This document shows positions 33,818 to 42,793 of a stretch of 56,482 nucleotides of DNA, one piece after another (position 1 is the stretch's first letter; every line of letters starts with the position of its first letter). The notes beneath the pieces are model-generated. The model was not told where the DNA came from. It saw nothing but the letters and a program-made list of their open reading frames with translations, and ran no database searches. The DNA comes from Mesonia hippocampi. GTDB lineage: Bacteria; Bacteroidota; Bacteroidia; Flavobacteriales; Flavobacteriaceae. The position numbers were made by a program, and so were the translations under genes. Location: the NCBI RefSeq assembly GCF_014197445.1, contig NZ_JACIFO010000008.1:35274-91755 (forward strand). Reading direction: 5' to 3'.

Positions 33818-34705
33818 ATGAAAAATATTGCTGTAATTGGAGCGGGAACAATGGGAAACGGAATTGCCCACACTTTTGCTCAATTTGGATACCAAGTTCA
33901 ATTAATTGATATTTCTGAAGAAGGTCTAAAAAAAGGGTTAGCTACCATCGAGAAAAACCTAGACCGCATGCTTACAAAAGGAAAAATATCGGAAGAAGAG
34001 AAACAAGCTACCCTCAATAACATTAGCACCTATACACAAGTAGAAGAAGGAGTAAAACAAGCCGACTTAGTAGTAGAAGCAGCAACAGAAAACGAAACCA
34101 TAAAACTAGAAATTTTTAAAACTCTAGATAAAGTTTGTCCTAAAAACACCATTTTAGCTTCCAACACAAGCTCTATCCCTATTACCAAAATAGCTGCGGT
34201 TACACAAAGACCAGAACAAGTAATAGGCATGCATTTTATGAACCCTGTTCCTATCATGAAACTTGTAGAGGTAATTAGAGGCTACAACACCTCTAACAAA
34301 ACAACAACACTTGTAATGGAACTTTCTGAAAAATTAAATAAAGTACCTGTAGAAGTAAACGATTATCCTGGTTTTGTTGCCAACCGTATACTAATGCCTA
34401 TGTTAAACGAGGCTATAGAAACACTTTATAACAATGTAGCTGGTGTAAAAGAAATAGATACCGTAATGAAGTTAGGAATGGCACACCCTATGGGACCACT
34501 TCAATTGGCAGATTTTATCGGACTCGATGTTTGCCTATCTATTTTAGAAGTAATGTACGACGGCTTTAAAAATCCAAAATATGCTCCTTGCCCGCTATTA
34601 GTAAATATGGTTAGAGCAGGTAAATTAGGTGTAAAATCTGGCGAAGGTTTTTACGATTACACCAACACCAAAAAAGCTGAAGAAGTTGCTAAGCAATTTG
34701 CTTAA
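33818..34705 (+). CDS. 3-hydroxyacyl-CoA (3-hydroxybutyryl-CoA) dehydrogenase
   Basis: The enzyme oxidises 3-hydroxyacyl-CoA to 3-ketoacyl-CoA with NAD. The N-terminal nucleotide motif IGAGTMGNGIAHTFA (residues 6-20) and the catalytic His in HFMNPVPIMKLVE (about 137-149) are intact, as are the Ser of SNTSSIPI and the C-terminal helical domain. At 295 residues it is a stand-alone monofunctional form, with no enoyl-CoA hydratase part. Confidence 0.94.
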   Translation: MKNIAVIGAGTMGNGIAHTFAQFGYQVQLIDISEEGLKKGLATIEKNLDRMLTKGKISEEEKQATLNNISTYTQVEEGVKQADLVVEAATENETIKLEIFKTLDKVCPKNTILASNTSSIPITKIAAVTQRPEQVIGMHFMNPVPIMKLVEVIRGYNTSNKTTTLVMELSEKLNKVPVEVNDYPGFVANRILMPMLNEAIETLYNNVAGVKEIDTVMKLGMAHPMGPLQLADFIGLDVCLSILEVMYDGFKNPKYAPCPLLVNMVRAGKLGVKSGEGFYDYTNTKKAEEVAKQFA

Positions 34706-34720
34706 TTTTTAACTATTATC

Positions 34721-35959
34721 ATGCCTAAAGTTATTCCTTTCAAAGCAGTAAGACCTACACGTGATAAGGTAGGTCTTGTTGCTTGTAGACCTTATCAAAG
34801 TTATACGCAAGACCAACGAGAATCGCGATTAAATTACAATCCGTTTTCGTTTCTTCATATTGTAAATCCTGGATACAAATATCATAAAGAAATAGCCGGA
34901 AAACAACGCTATCAACTGGTTAAAAATAGATACCTAGAGTTTAGGGAAGAAAATATTTTTATCCAAGACCCACAGCCTTATTATTACGTTTACAGAATTA
35001 TTGATAGAGAACGAAACTCCTTTACAGGCATTATTGCAGCTACAAGTATAGAAGATTATAAAGCCAACTGTATAAAATGTCATGAAGATACACTAACAGA
35101 ACGCGAAATAAACTTTAAAGAATACATAAAAACAGTAGGCTTTAACGCAGAACCCGTACTGCTTACACACCCTAGAAATAAAAACTTAGACAATATTATT
35201 GCAGAAGTTACAAAGGACAGACCAGAATATGAGTTTACAACAACCTATAGAGATACACATTACCTATGGATTGTAAAAAACGCCACTTACATAGAAAAAA
35301 TAGAAAACGCATATAAAGAAATCCCTGCGCTATACATCGCCGATGGCCATCACCGTTCTGCCTCCTCTGCACTGCTCGCAGAAGATACGACTTTAGAAGA
35401 AAAATCGTCTAATAAAGTTAATCCGTATCAGTATTTTATGAGCTTTATTATTCCTGAAGACGACCTTAAAATACACGAGTTTAACCGGCTAATTACCGAT
35501 TTAAATGGGCTATCAAAAGAAGAGTTCTTAATCGCTTTAGACTCTTATTTTATCATCGAAAATTTAAAAAACGAATATTTTAAGCCCTTAGAGAAAAACC
35601 AATTTAGCATGTACCTAGATAAAGAGTTTTACCGGCTTACGCTAAAACGTTTTTCTTACAAATTTACCGATGCACTTTCATCACTAGACGCACAAGTACT
35701 TTATAATACCGTACTTAAACCTATACTTAACATTACCGATGTTCGTAACAATAAGCGAATAGCTTACGCACATGGTAAAAAAGACCTCACCTATATAAAA
35801 GAATGTGTAGATAGTGGTGACTATAAAGTTGGTTTTGGACTTAAACCTATCGCGGTAGAAGAAATGAAACAAATTGCAGATGAAGGGCTTACCATGCCAC
35901 CAAAAACCACTTATATAGAGCCTAAATTAAGAAGTGGAATAACAATTTATGAATTTTAA
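34721..35959 (+). CDS. DUF1015 family protein
   Basis: This 412-residue protein has the family's starting motif PFKAVRPTRDKVGLVACRPY and the strongly conserved YIADGHHRSASS (about 206-217), which suggests a nucleotide- or phosphate-binding/enzymatic site. In other bacteria DUF1015 is often near serine/hydroxypyruvate genes, but its function is not proven. It lies 15 bp after the dehydrogenase and 9 bp before the PLP protein gene. Confidence 0.88.
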   Translation: MPKVIPFKAVRPTRDKVGLVACRPYQSYTQDQRESRLNYNPFSFLHIVNPGYKYHKEIAGKQRYQLVKNRYLEFREENIFIQDPQPYYYVYRIIDRERNSFTGIIAATSIEDYKANCIKCHEDTLTEREINFKEYIKTVGFNAEPVLLTHPRNKNLDNIIAEVTKDRPEYEFTTTYRDTHYLWIVKNATYIEKIENAYKEIPALYIADGHHRSASSALLAEDTTLEEKSSNKVNPYQYFMSFIIPEDDLKIHEFNRLITDLNGLSKEEFLIALDSYFIIENLKNEYFKPLEKNQFSMYLDKEFYRLTLKRFSYKFTDALSSLDAQVLYNTVLKPILNITDVRNNKRIAYAHGKKDLTYIKECVDSGDYKVGFGLKPIAVEEMKQIADEGLTMPPKTTYIEPKLRSGITIYEF

Positions 35960-35968
35960 ATTTGTGTT

Positions 35969-36634
35969 ATGAACTCTATATCCGAAAATATAAAAAGGTA
36001 CTTATCTAAATTACCTAAGCATGTACAACTTGTAGCGGTTTCTAAAACAAAACCAACAAGCGAAATTTTGGAAGCCTATAATGCTGGGCAACGCATTTTT
36101 GGAGAAAACAAAGTGCAGGAACTTACCGAGAAACACGAGGAGCTTCCTAAAGATATCGAATGGCACATGATTGGGCACCTACAACGAAACAAAGTAAAAT
36201 ATATAGCACCATTTGTTAGTCTTATTCATGCGGTAGATAGCCTAAAACTTTTAAAAGAAATAAACAAACAAGCAGCGAAAAACAACCGTAAAATTACTTG
36301 TTTACTTCAGGTAAAAATAGCTAAAGAAGATAGCAAATTTGGACTTTCTGAAGAAGATTTATCAAACATATTAACGCCTGAAGAAATCCAAAAATTACCT
36401 TATGTTAATATTATTGGACTAATGGGGATGGCAACTTTTACCAATAATGAAGAACAAGTTGCCGATGAATTTGCTTCCTTAAAGAAAATATTTGATCAGC
36501 AAACATCAAAATTTCCAAACTTAAAAATATTATCTATGGGAATGAGTAATGATTACAACATAGCCATAACACAAGGAAGCACCATGGTTAGAATCGGAAG
36601 TGCTATTTTTGGAAATCGTAATTATAAAAATTAA
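35969..36634 (+). CDS. YggS-type PLP homeostasis protein
   Basis: This is a single-domain fold-III PLP protein of the YggS/PROSC family that controls pyridoxal phosphate balance and has no proven enzyme activity. The PLP lysine is in LVAVSKTKP (Lys26). HMIGHLQRNK and the C-terminal SMGMSNDYNIAI with GSTMVRIGSAIFG complete the family signature. Length 221 is normal. Confidence 0.94.
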   Translation: MNSISENIKRYLSKLPKHVQLVAVSKTKPTSEILEAYNAGQRIFGENKVQELTEKHEELPKDIEWHMIGHLQRNKVKYIAPFVSLIHAVDSLKLLKEINKQAAKNNRKITCLLQVKIAKEDSKFGLSEEDLSNILTPEEIQKLPYVNIIGLMGMATFTNNEEQVADEFASLKKIFDQQTSKFPNLKILSMGMSNDYNIAITQGSTMVRIGSAIFGNRNYKN

Positions 36635-36640
36635 GCTCGT

Positions 36641-38005
36641 TTGTACGCAATTGTAGATATAGAAACTACGGGAGGTAAATACAACGAAGAAGGTATTACC
36701 GAAATTGCCATATATAAACATAACGGGCATGAGGTAACCGACCAACTAATTAGCTTGGTAAACCCCGAAAGAAAAATACAAGCTTTTGTAGTAAAACTAA
36801 CCGGGATTAACGAAAACATGCTTCGTAATGCTCCTAAATTTTACCAAATTGCCAAACGCATTATAGAAATTACCGAAGGTTGTGTGATTGTAGCCCATAA
36901 CGCTAAGTTTGATTATCGTATCTTACAACTAGAATTTAAACGACTAGGTTTTGATTATACCCGGCAAAGCGTATGCACCGTAGAGCTTTCTAAAAAACTT
37001 ATCCCAGACATGCCGTCGTATAGTTTAGGAAAACTTGTAAAACAACTTGGAATCCCTTTAAACAATCGGCATAGAGCAAGTGGCGATGCATTGGCTACTG
37101 TTAAGCTTTTTGAATTATTACTACAAAAAGACACCCAGCAGGAAAGTTTTAAAAAATTCCTTAGAAATAAACCAAAATTACAAGTAGAAAATAAACTCAT
37201 TAAACTTCTAGAAGAGCTTCCCACACAAACAGGAGTTTATTACTTATATAATGAGCAAGGAGACATTTTATATATAGGAAAAAGTAAAAATATCAAAAAA
37301 CGAATTAACCAACACTTTACTTCCTCCTCAAAAAAAACAAAACAACTACAAAAAGAAGTATCTTATATAACTTACGAGCTAACAGGAAATGAGCTATTAG
37401 CCCTTTTAAAAGAGAATCAGGCTATTAAAAAAAATCAACCTCCATACAATAGCGCTTTAAAACGAAGCCTTTTCTCTCACGGATTGTTTTCTCACACCGA
37501 CAAAAACGGATATTTAAGGTTATACATAGAAAAAATCACGCATCAAAACCCTAACCCTATCACAAGCTTCACCTCTGCCACTCAAGCCAAAAACACATTG
37601 TATAAAATTATAGAGGAGTATCAGCTTTGTGAGAATTTAATAGGTTTGCAAAAAACCTCATCTGCCTGCTTTAGCTATACGATAAAAAAATGTGCTGGTG
37701 CTTGCATAAAAAAAGAGGAACCAAAAAAATACAACGATAGAGTAAAACAATTATTAATCAAATATAATTTCGAAAATAAAAGTTTTGCCATTATAGATAA
37801 AGGCCGAAAAACAAGTGAAAAAAGTTTTGTTTATATCGAAAATGGGATATTTAAAGGTATAGGTTATTTTAACCTTAATCATCAGCTTAAACCAGCTATT
37901 ATAAAAAATGCTTTATCGGCAATGGCACATAGTAAAGATACACAACATATTATACAATATTATTTAAGAAAATCTAAATCGTATAAAATTATTAACTTTA
38001 ACTAA
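36641..38005 (+). CDS. DnaQ-type exonuclease fused to a GIY-YIG (UvrC/Cho-like) endonuclease
   Basis: Translation must start at TTG (36641), as no ATG lies between the previous stop and the first motif; the exonuclease motif begins almost at once. Residues 1-170 are a DEDDh 3'-5' exonuclease with Asp6/Glu8, Asp91, His144 and Asp149. Residues 195-275 are a GIY-YIG nuclease (GVYYLY at 198, YIG at 211-213). A Cys cluster (ACFSYTIKKCAGAC) follows, as in UvrC. The UvrB-binding and RNase H-like parts of UvrC are absent. The fusion is known in Bacteroidota and Actinobacteria; a role in excision of damaged DNA is likely but unproven. Confidence 0.9.
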   Translation: MYAIVDIETTGGKYNEEGITEIAIYKHNGHEVTDQLISLVNPERKIQAFVVKLTGINENMLRNAPKFYQIAKRIIEITEGCVIVAHNAKFDYRILQLEFKRLGFDYTRQSVCTVELSKKLIPDMPSYSLGKLVKQLGIPLNNRHRASGDALATVKLFELLLQKDTQQESFKKFLRNKPKLQVENKLIKLLEELPTQTGVYYLYNEQGDILYIGKSKNIKKRINQHFTSSSKKTKQLQKEVSYITYELTGNELLALLKENQAIKKNQPPYNSALKRSLFSHGLFSHTDKNGYLRLYIEKITHQNPNPITSFTSATQAKNTLYKIIEEYQLCENLIGLQKTSSACFSYTIKKCAGACIKKEEPKKYNDRVKQLLIKYNFENKSFAIIDKGRKTSEKSFVYIENGIFKGIGYFNLNHQLKPAIIKNALSAMAHSKDTQHIIQYYLRKSKSYKIINFN

Positions 38006-38027
38006 CCAAACTCTAGCAATTTAGGTT

Positions 38028-38873
38028 ATGAAACCCAATAAACAGAAAAAAAAGTTTTCTTGGCGAGAACGACTCCATGAAATCATATACGAGGCCGATA
38101 CCCCAGCAGGAAAGTTATTTGATGTTATACTTCTTATTGTTATCATCCTAAGTATATTCTTTGTTATGATAGAAAGTGTAAAAGGACTCCCTAGATGGGT
38201 TTATCTTTACCTTTATTATGCCGAATGGGTTATTACTATCTTATTTAGTATAGAATATATTTTACGTTTAATAAGCATCAAAAAGCCTCAAAAATATGTT
38301 TTTAGCTTTTATGGGATAATCGATTTTCTATCTACTATTCCGTTGTACTTATCCTTTTTCATCAGTGGAAGTACGGCCTTATTAACCGTAAGAGCATTAC
38401 GTTTGTTACGCGTTTTCAGAATATTAAAAATAAATCGCTATATAGGAGAAGGCAACAAATTAGTAATTGCACTACGAGATAGCCGTCCTAAAATATTAGT
38501 TTTTTTGTTTGCTGTACTTGTATTATCGCTTATTGCAGGCACATTAATGTATATGATAGAGGGATCAGAAAGTGGCTTTACAAGCATCCCTATAAGTATT
38601 TACTGGTGCATTGTTACCCTTACCACTGTAGGGTTTGGAGATATACACCCCATAACCCCTTTAGGACAGTTTATAGCCAGTATTATTATGATTATGGGAT
38701 ACGGAATTATAGCTGTACCAACAGGGATTGTAAGTGCCGAATACTCTAGAGCTACAAAAAAATCTACAAACAATAATACGCAACATTGTTATAATTGCAA
38801 CGCTACAGAACACCAAAACGGAGCAGATTTTTGTTATAATTGCGGTTATAAACTCCATGATGATAATGAATAA
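38028..38873 (+). CDS. Voltage-gated potassium channel with C-terminal zinc ribbon
   Basis: A six-helix ion channel subunit of 281 residues. S4 carries regularly spaced arginines (VRALRLLRVFR, 121-131) and the pore filter TTVGFGD (199-205) is potassium-selective. After S6 a short linker leads to a zinc ribbon with Cys254, Cys257, Cys269 and Cys272 (two CxxC pairs). No RCK or cyclic-nucleotide domain is present. The gene end overlaps the start of miaA. Confidence 0.92.
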   Translation: MKPNKQKKKFSWRERLHEIIYEADTPAGKLFDVILLIVIILSIFFVMIESVKGLPRWVYLYLYYAEWVITILFSIEYILRLISIKKPQKYVFSFYGIIDFLSTIPLYLSFFISGSTALLTVRALRLLRVFRILKINRYIGEGNKLVIALRDSRPKILVFLFAVLVLSLIAGTLMYMIEGSESGFTSIPISIYWCIVTLTTVGFGDIHPITPLGQFIASIIMIMGYGIIAVPTGIVSAEYSRATKKSTNNNTQHCYNCNATEHQNGADFCYNCGYKLHDDNE

Positions 38874-39783
38874 CATTTTACTTAGTATTATTGGCCCTAC
38901 TGCCATTGGCAAAACCTCTTTGGCAATACAACTAGCCCGAGAATACCAAAGTGATATCATTTCGGCAGATTCACGCCAGTTTTTCCAAGAAATGAATATT
39001 GGCACTGCTGTTCCTAGTAAACAGGAGCTCGAAATGGCTAAGCATCATTTTATACAACACATTTCTATACAACAAGAATATACTGTTGGCGATTTTGAAA
39101 AAGAAGCTCTAAATAAATTAAATTATTTATTTACAAAAGACAACCCGCAGATAATGGTAGGCGGTAGCGGTTTATATATAGATGCTGTTATTAATGGGTT
39201 AGATAAATTCCCCAAAGTTAATCCTGAAATAAGAATACAGTTAAACAGTGATCTAAAAGAAAAAGGGCTACCTTATTTACAACAACAACTTAACGTATTA
39301 GACCCTATAACAGCCAATAAAATTGCCTTAGATAATCCGCAAAGAGTTATCCGTGCCTTAGAAATATGTATAGGAAGCAATAAACCCTATTCTTCCTTTA
39401 TAAATCAACCAAAAGAGAAAAGAAATTTTTCTACCATAAAAATAGGACTCACAGCTCCTAGAGATATTATCTACCAACGCATAGAACAACGCGTAGATAT
39501 TATGATGAATAATGGCCTGCTAGAAGAGGTAAAAAAATTACTTCCTTATAAAAACCTGAATGCGTTAAACACGGTTGGCTATAAAGAACTTTTCTTGTAT
39601 TTGGAAAACAAATGCAGCCTAGAAACTGCTCTTGATGAAATTAAGAAAAACACGCGCAGATTTGCCAAGCGTCAACTTACTTGGTTTAGGAAAGACAAAA
39701 ACATTACTTGGTTTGATGTGACTACAAACCCTTTAGAAGATATACTAACTTTTGTGAATCAAAAAACAGCTCCGCAGGATTAA
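38866..39783 (+). CDS. miaA: tRNA dimethylallyltransferase
   Basis: MiaA adds the isopentenyl group to A37 of UNN-decoding tRNAs. I chose ATG 38866, giving 305 residues with the P-loop GPTAIGKTS at residues 9-17; ATGs at 38857 and 38860 are also possible, and earlier ones would run far into the channel gene. ISADSRQFF and the later family blocks are intact. The start overlaps the channel stop by 8 bp. The last codons form one arm of a hairpin terminator. Confidence 0.94.
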   Translation: MNNILLSIIGPTAIGKTSLAIQLAREYQSDIISADSRQFFQEMNIGTAVPSKQELEMAKHHFIQHISIQQEYTVGDFEKEALNKLNYLFTKDNPQIMVGGSGLYIDAVINGLDKFPKVNPEIRIQLNSDLKEKGLPYLQQQLNVLDPITANKIALDNPQRVIRALEICIGSNKPYSSFINQPKEKRNFSTIKIGLTAPRDIIYQRIEQRVDIMMNNGLLEEVKKLLPYKNLNALNTVGYKELFLYLENKCSLETALDEIKKNTRRFAKRQLTWFRKDKNITWFDVTTNPLEDILTFVNQKTAPQD

Positions 39784-39806
39784 ATTAACCGCACGGAGCA
39801 GTTTTT
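39762..39806. terminator. Hairpin terminator overlapping the 3' end of miaA
   Basis: AAAAACAGCTCCG (39762-39774) pairs with CGGAGCAGTTTTT (39794-39806) with one A-A mismatch. The left arm is inside the last miaA codons. A second hairpin, AAATAAG with CTTATTT (39814-39834), follows and may serve the convergent response-regulator gene. Confidence 0.65.
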
Positions 39807-39838
39807 GAAACTGAAATAAGCGAACTACTTATTTTATT

Positions 39839-40549
39839 TTATTCATCATCATGAACTACAAGTCTGAAGCCTTCACCATGAATATTTAAAATTTCCACTT
39901 TTTCATCGCGTTTTAAATATTTTCTAAGTTTAGCAATATATACATCCATACTACGAGAGGTAAAATAATTATCATCTCGCCATATTTTTGTAAGGGCTAA
40001 TTCTCTAGGCATTAAATCGTTTTCGTGTAATGCTAACAAGCGTAAAAGTTCATTTTCTTTAGGAGAAAGTTTTGCTGGTTCTTCTTTCTTATAGGTTAAG
40101 AATCTTAGCTTTGAGTTTAGGTGGAAATTACCAATTTCAAACTCAAATTGTTTACTATCTGCAACGCTTTCGGTTCCTTTACGCTGAAGGATTGCTTTAA
40201 TTTTCATCAACAACACTTCGCTGTCAAAAGGTTTGTTAAGGTAGTCATCTGCACCTACTTTATAACCTTTTAAAACGTCTTCTTTCATTGCTTTTGCGGT
40301 AAGAAATATAATAGGAATTTCTTCGTTTTTCTCTTTTATTTCTTTCGCTAAAGTAAAGCCATCTTTATAAGGCATCATTACATCAAGAATACAAAGGTCA
40401 AAGTTATCTTTTTTAAACTTTTCAAAACCTTCCATTCCGTTTTTGGCATGTGTAACTTCATAATCGTTCATTGCCAAGTAATCCTTAAGCACAATTCCAA
40501 AGTTTGGATCGTCTTCTACTAATAAGATTTTTTTCTTTTCAGTTTCCAT
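39839..40549 (-). CDS. Response regulator, OmpR/RprY type
   Basis: This 236-residue regulator has a receiver domain with acidic pocket (VEDDPN), phospho-acceptor Asp56 in CILDVMMP and Lys in NKPFD, followed by an OmpR-type winged helix (about 140-230). It lies 19 bp after the sensor kinase gene, its probable partner. The arrangement and length match RprX/RprY-like pairs of Bacteroidota, whose target genes are not visible here. Confidence 0.93.
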   Translation of the reverse strand: METEKKKILLVEDDPNFGIVLKDYLAMNDYEVTHAKNGMEGFEKFKKDNFDLCILDVMMPYKDGFTLAKEIKEKNEEIPIIFLTAKAMKEDVLKGYKVGADDYLNKPFDSEVLLMKIKAILQRKGTESVADSKQFEFEIGNFHLNSKLRFLTYKKEEPAKLSPKENELLRLLALHENDLMPRELALTKIWRDDNYFTSRSMDVYIAKLRKYLKRDEKVEILNIHGEGFRLVVHDDE

Positions 40550-40568
40550 TTCGCTCTCTTTTATTTAA

Positions 40569-42131
40569 TTATGATATTAGTGGTAATTTTATAATAAATG
40601 TGCTTCCCACGCGCTTTTCGCTCTCTACAAATACTTGCCCGTGGTGATCTTCTACAATTTGTTTTACATAAGCAAGTCCTAAACCGTGTCCTTTTACATC
40701 ATGAACATCGCCTGTATGCTCGCGATAAAATTTTTCGAACACCTTTTTTTGTACGTTTTTACTCATTCCTTTCCCTTGGTCTTTTATCTTTAAAATAATA
40801 TAGTTTTTTACATTTTCTGTATAAACATCTATTTTAGGTTGTCCAGGAGAGTATTTTATTGCGTTATCTAGAATATTTACAATTACATTAGTAAAATGAG
40901 AATCGTTGGCTAATATGGAAGATTTTTTTGCTTCGAAATGTGTGTTTATATAGCCTTGTTTCTCTTCTACAATTAATTCTACATGCATAATTGCATCTTC
41001 TATTAAATCGTGTAATTTTAAACGTTCTTTATCTAGGTTTAGTTCATTTCGTTCTAATTTTGAGATTCGTAATACATTTTCTACTTGTGCATGCATACGT
41101 CTATTTTCTTCTTTTATCATCTTCAAATACCGGTCTACTTTTGTGGTATCTGAAGCTACTTTAGGGTTTTTTACCGCGTCTAATGCTAAATTTATAGTGG
41201 CAATTGGGGTTTTAAATTCGTGCGTCATATTATTGATAAAATCTGTTTTTATCTGCGAAATTTGACGTTGTTTTATCAGTTGTGAAATTGTACTCGCGTA
41301 TGCTACAATAATAATAAGGGTAAATGCTACACTTAAAATAATCATGAGAACAATAGACGAGAAAACCTCTTTCTTTTTTCCTGTAAAGTTTATTAATAGT
41401 TTATAGTTTGTTGTTGGGGATTCAAAAATCGGAATCCCATAAGTACTAGGGTAATGTTGTTTAAAATTTTCTGTTTTTACCTTCGTTGCCAATTCATTAC
41501 TAAAAATCCCAAATTCATATTTAGATTTTATATCTCTTGCTTCGAGTTGAGCTTCTATCAGCCTTCTTAATTCGGTGGTATCTACTCGTTTGTATATTGG
41601 TAATTCTGATGCTTTTTCTTTTATTGCTTCAGAAAGTAATATTTTTTCATTTTCCTCTAACCTTGAGATACGTTTAAAACGTTCTTCTGCCGAGATGTTT
41701 TTTAAATCTCCTTCTACTTGCTCGTTTCTAACCACACGAGAGACACGCTGATTTACAAGTTTTTTAAACGCTATACTGTCTCTATCTCCACTTAAAAAAG
41801 GAGAGGATAATTTGTAATCTTCCTGCAAAACAGTAGAGTAAATAAAGGTTTCATTATCTAAATCATCTTTATTTATCTGAAACAATTCGCTTAAGGTAGT
41901 GCTTGTAGGTTTTGATTGATTTGCTATAGTTGCATATTGAACATAGTATTCATCTACTTCCTGTCTTTCTATTTGTTCTGCAACATCTATTAAAACCTGC
42001 CTTGCGCTGTAAGAGAATTGCTCTTCGTTACTTTCTACTGTATTTTTTATCCAAAACCCCTGAACAACAATAATTCCTGTTAGGGATAAACTCATTAATA
42101 ATATGAGTGCTAAAAACACTTTTTTATTCAT
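40569..42131 (-). CDS. Sensor histidine kinase, RprX type
   Basis: This 520-residue inner-membrane kinase has membrane segments at about 6-26 and 257-280 enclosing a ~230-residue periplasmic sensor domain that is Glu/Lys-rich and mostly helical. The phospho-acceptor is His304 in MTHEFKTP. The HATPase domain has NILDNAIKYS, DQGKGM and GHGLGL. It is the first gene of a two-gene unit with the response regulator. TACTTTTG on the minus strand (42137-42144) is a likely -7 element, unusually close to the start codon. Confidence 0.94.
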   Translation of the reverse strand: MNKKVFLALILLMSLSLTGIIVVQGFWIKNTVESNEEQFSYSARQVLIDVAEQIERQEVDEYYVQYATIANQSKPTSTTLSELFQINKDDLDNETFIYSTVLQEDYKLSSPFLSGDRDSIAFKKLVNQRVSRVVRNEQVEGDLKNISAEERFKRISRLEENEKILLSEAIKEKASELPIYKRVDTTELRRLIEAQLEARDIKSKYEFGIFSNELATKVKTENFKQHYPSTYGIPIFESPTTNYKLLINFTGKKKEVFSSIVLMIILSVAFTLIIIVAYASTISQLIKQRQISQIKTDFINNMTHEFKTPIATINLALDAVKNPKVASDTTKVDRYLKMIKEENRRMHAQVENVLRISKLERNELNLDKERLKLHDLIEDAIMHVELIVEEKQGYINTHFEAKKSSILANDSHFTNVIVNILDNAIKYSPGQPKIDVYTENVKNYIILKIKDQGKGMSKNVQKKVFEKFYREHTGDVHDVKGHGLGLAYVKQIVEDHHGQVFVESEKRVGSTFIIKLPLIS

Positions 42132-42136
42132 GCTCT

Positions 42137-42144
42137 CAAAAGTA
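42137..42144 (-). promoter_or_regulatory. Candidate -7 promoter element of the sensor kinase
   Basis: TACTTTTG on the minus strand fits TAnnTTTG and ends only six bases before the start codon, which would give a nearly leaderless transcript if used. Confidence 0.4.
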
Positions 42145-42208
42145 ACATTTTAACATTTAGTCTTGATGAGGTTTAACCAAACGTTAACAAAAGGTAAGAA
42201 TATCTTTT

Positions 42209-42793
42209 CTAAAGTGCTAAAAAATTACCATGAAGCTTTTCAACTTGTAGTTGGGTTTGCTTAAGGTTTATATTTTCTATAATAAAATCGGCTAGTTTTT
42301 GCTTTTGTTTGTCGTCCCATTGGTTTTTCATACGCTCCTCTACCTGAGCTTTTGTTACTCCATCGCGTTCCATTACTCGTTTTATACGTGTTTCTGCGGG
42401 AGCTGTAACCAATATGATATAGTTACACTTGTTTTGTGCATTATTCTCAAATAAAATTGCCGACTCATAAATTACATAGGCTGTTTTTTGTTTTTCTACC
42501 CAAATGCTGAAGTGTTTTTCTACAACTGGATGTACAATTTTATTCAACCTTTCTAAAAGATTTTTATCTGAAAATACTTTTTGTGCAATAAACGGCCTAT
42601 TGGGTATATTTTTTGGTGTAAGTGCTTTTTCTCCTAATAGTTTTACGAGTTGCTGCTTTATTTCTTCAGAGGAATCCATAAGCTTTTTAGCTTCTTCATC
42701 CGAAATATAAATTGGAACCCCTAAAGCTCGAAACATTTTAGCTACAGTACTTTTTCCGCTGCCAATACCTCCTGTTAATCCTACGATATACAT
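42209..42793 (-). CDS. coaE: Dephospho-CoA kinase
   Basis: CoaE performs the last step of coenzyme A synthesis, phosphorylating the 3'-OH of dephospho-CoA. The P-loop GLTGGIGSGKST (residues 5-16) and the CoA-binding Asp in ISDEEAK are present. Length 194 is normal. It is the last gene of the minus-strand cluster and directly abuts the YbbR gene (no gap). Confidence 0.95.
   Translation of the reverse strand: MYIVGLTGGIGSGKSTVAKMFRALGVPIYISDEEAKKLMDSSEEIKQQLVKLLGEKALTPKNIPNRPFIAQKVFSDKNLLERLNKIVHPVVEKHFSIWVEKQKTAYVIYESAILFENNAQNKCNYIILVTAPAETRIKRVMERDGVTKAQVEERMKNQWDDKQKQKLADFIIENINLKQTQLQVEKLHGNFLAL

Noticed and set aside
38734-38865. Upstream in-frame start of miaA
   Set aside because: It would place 44 non-conserved residues before the P-loop and lie within the potassium-channel gene.
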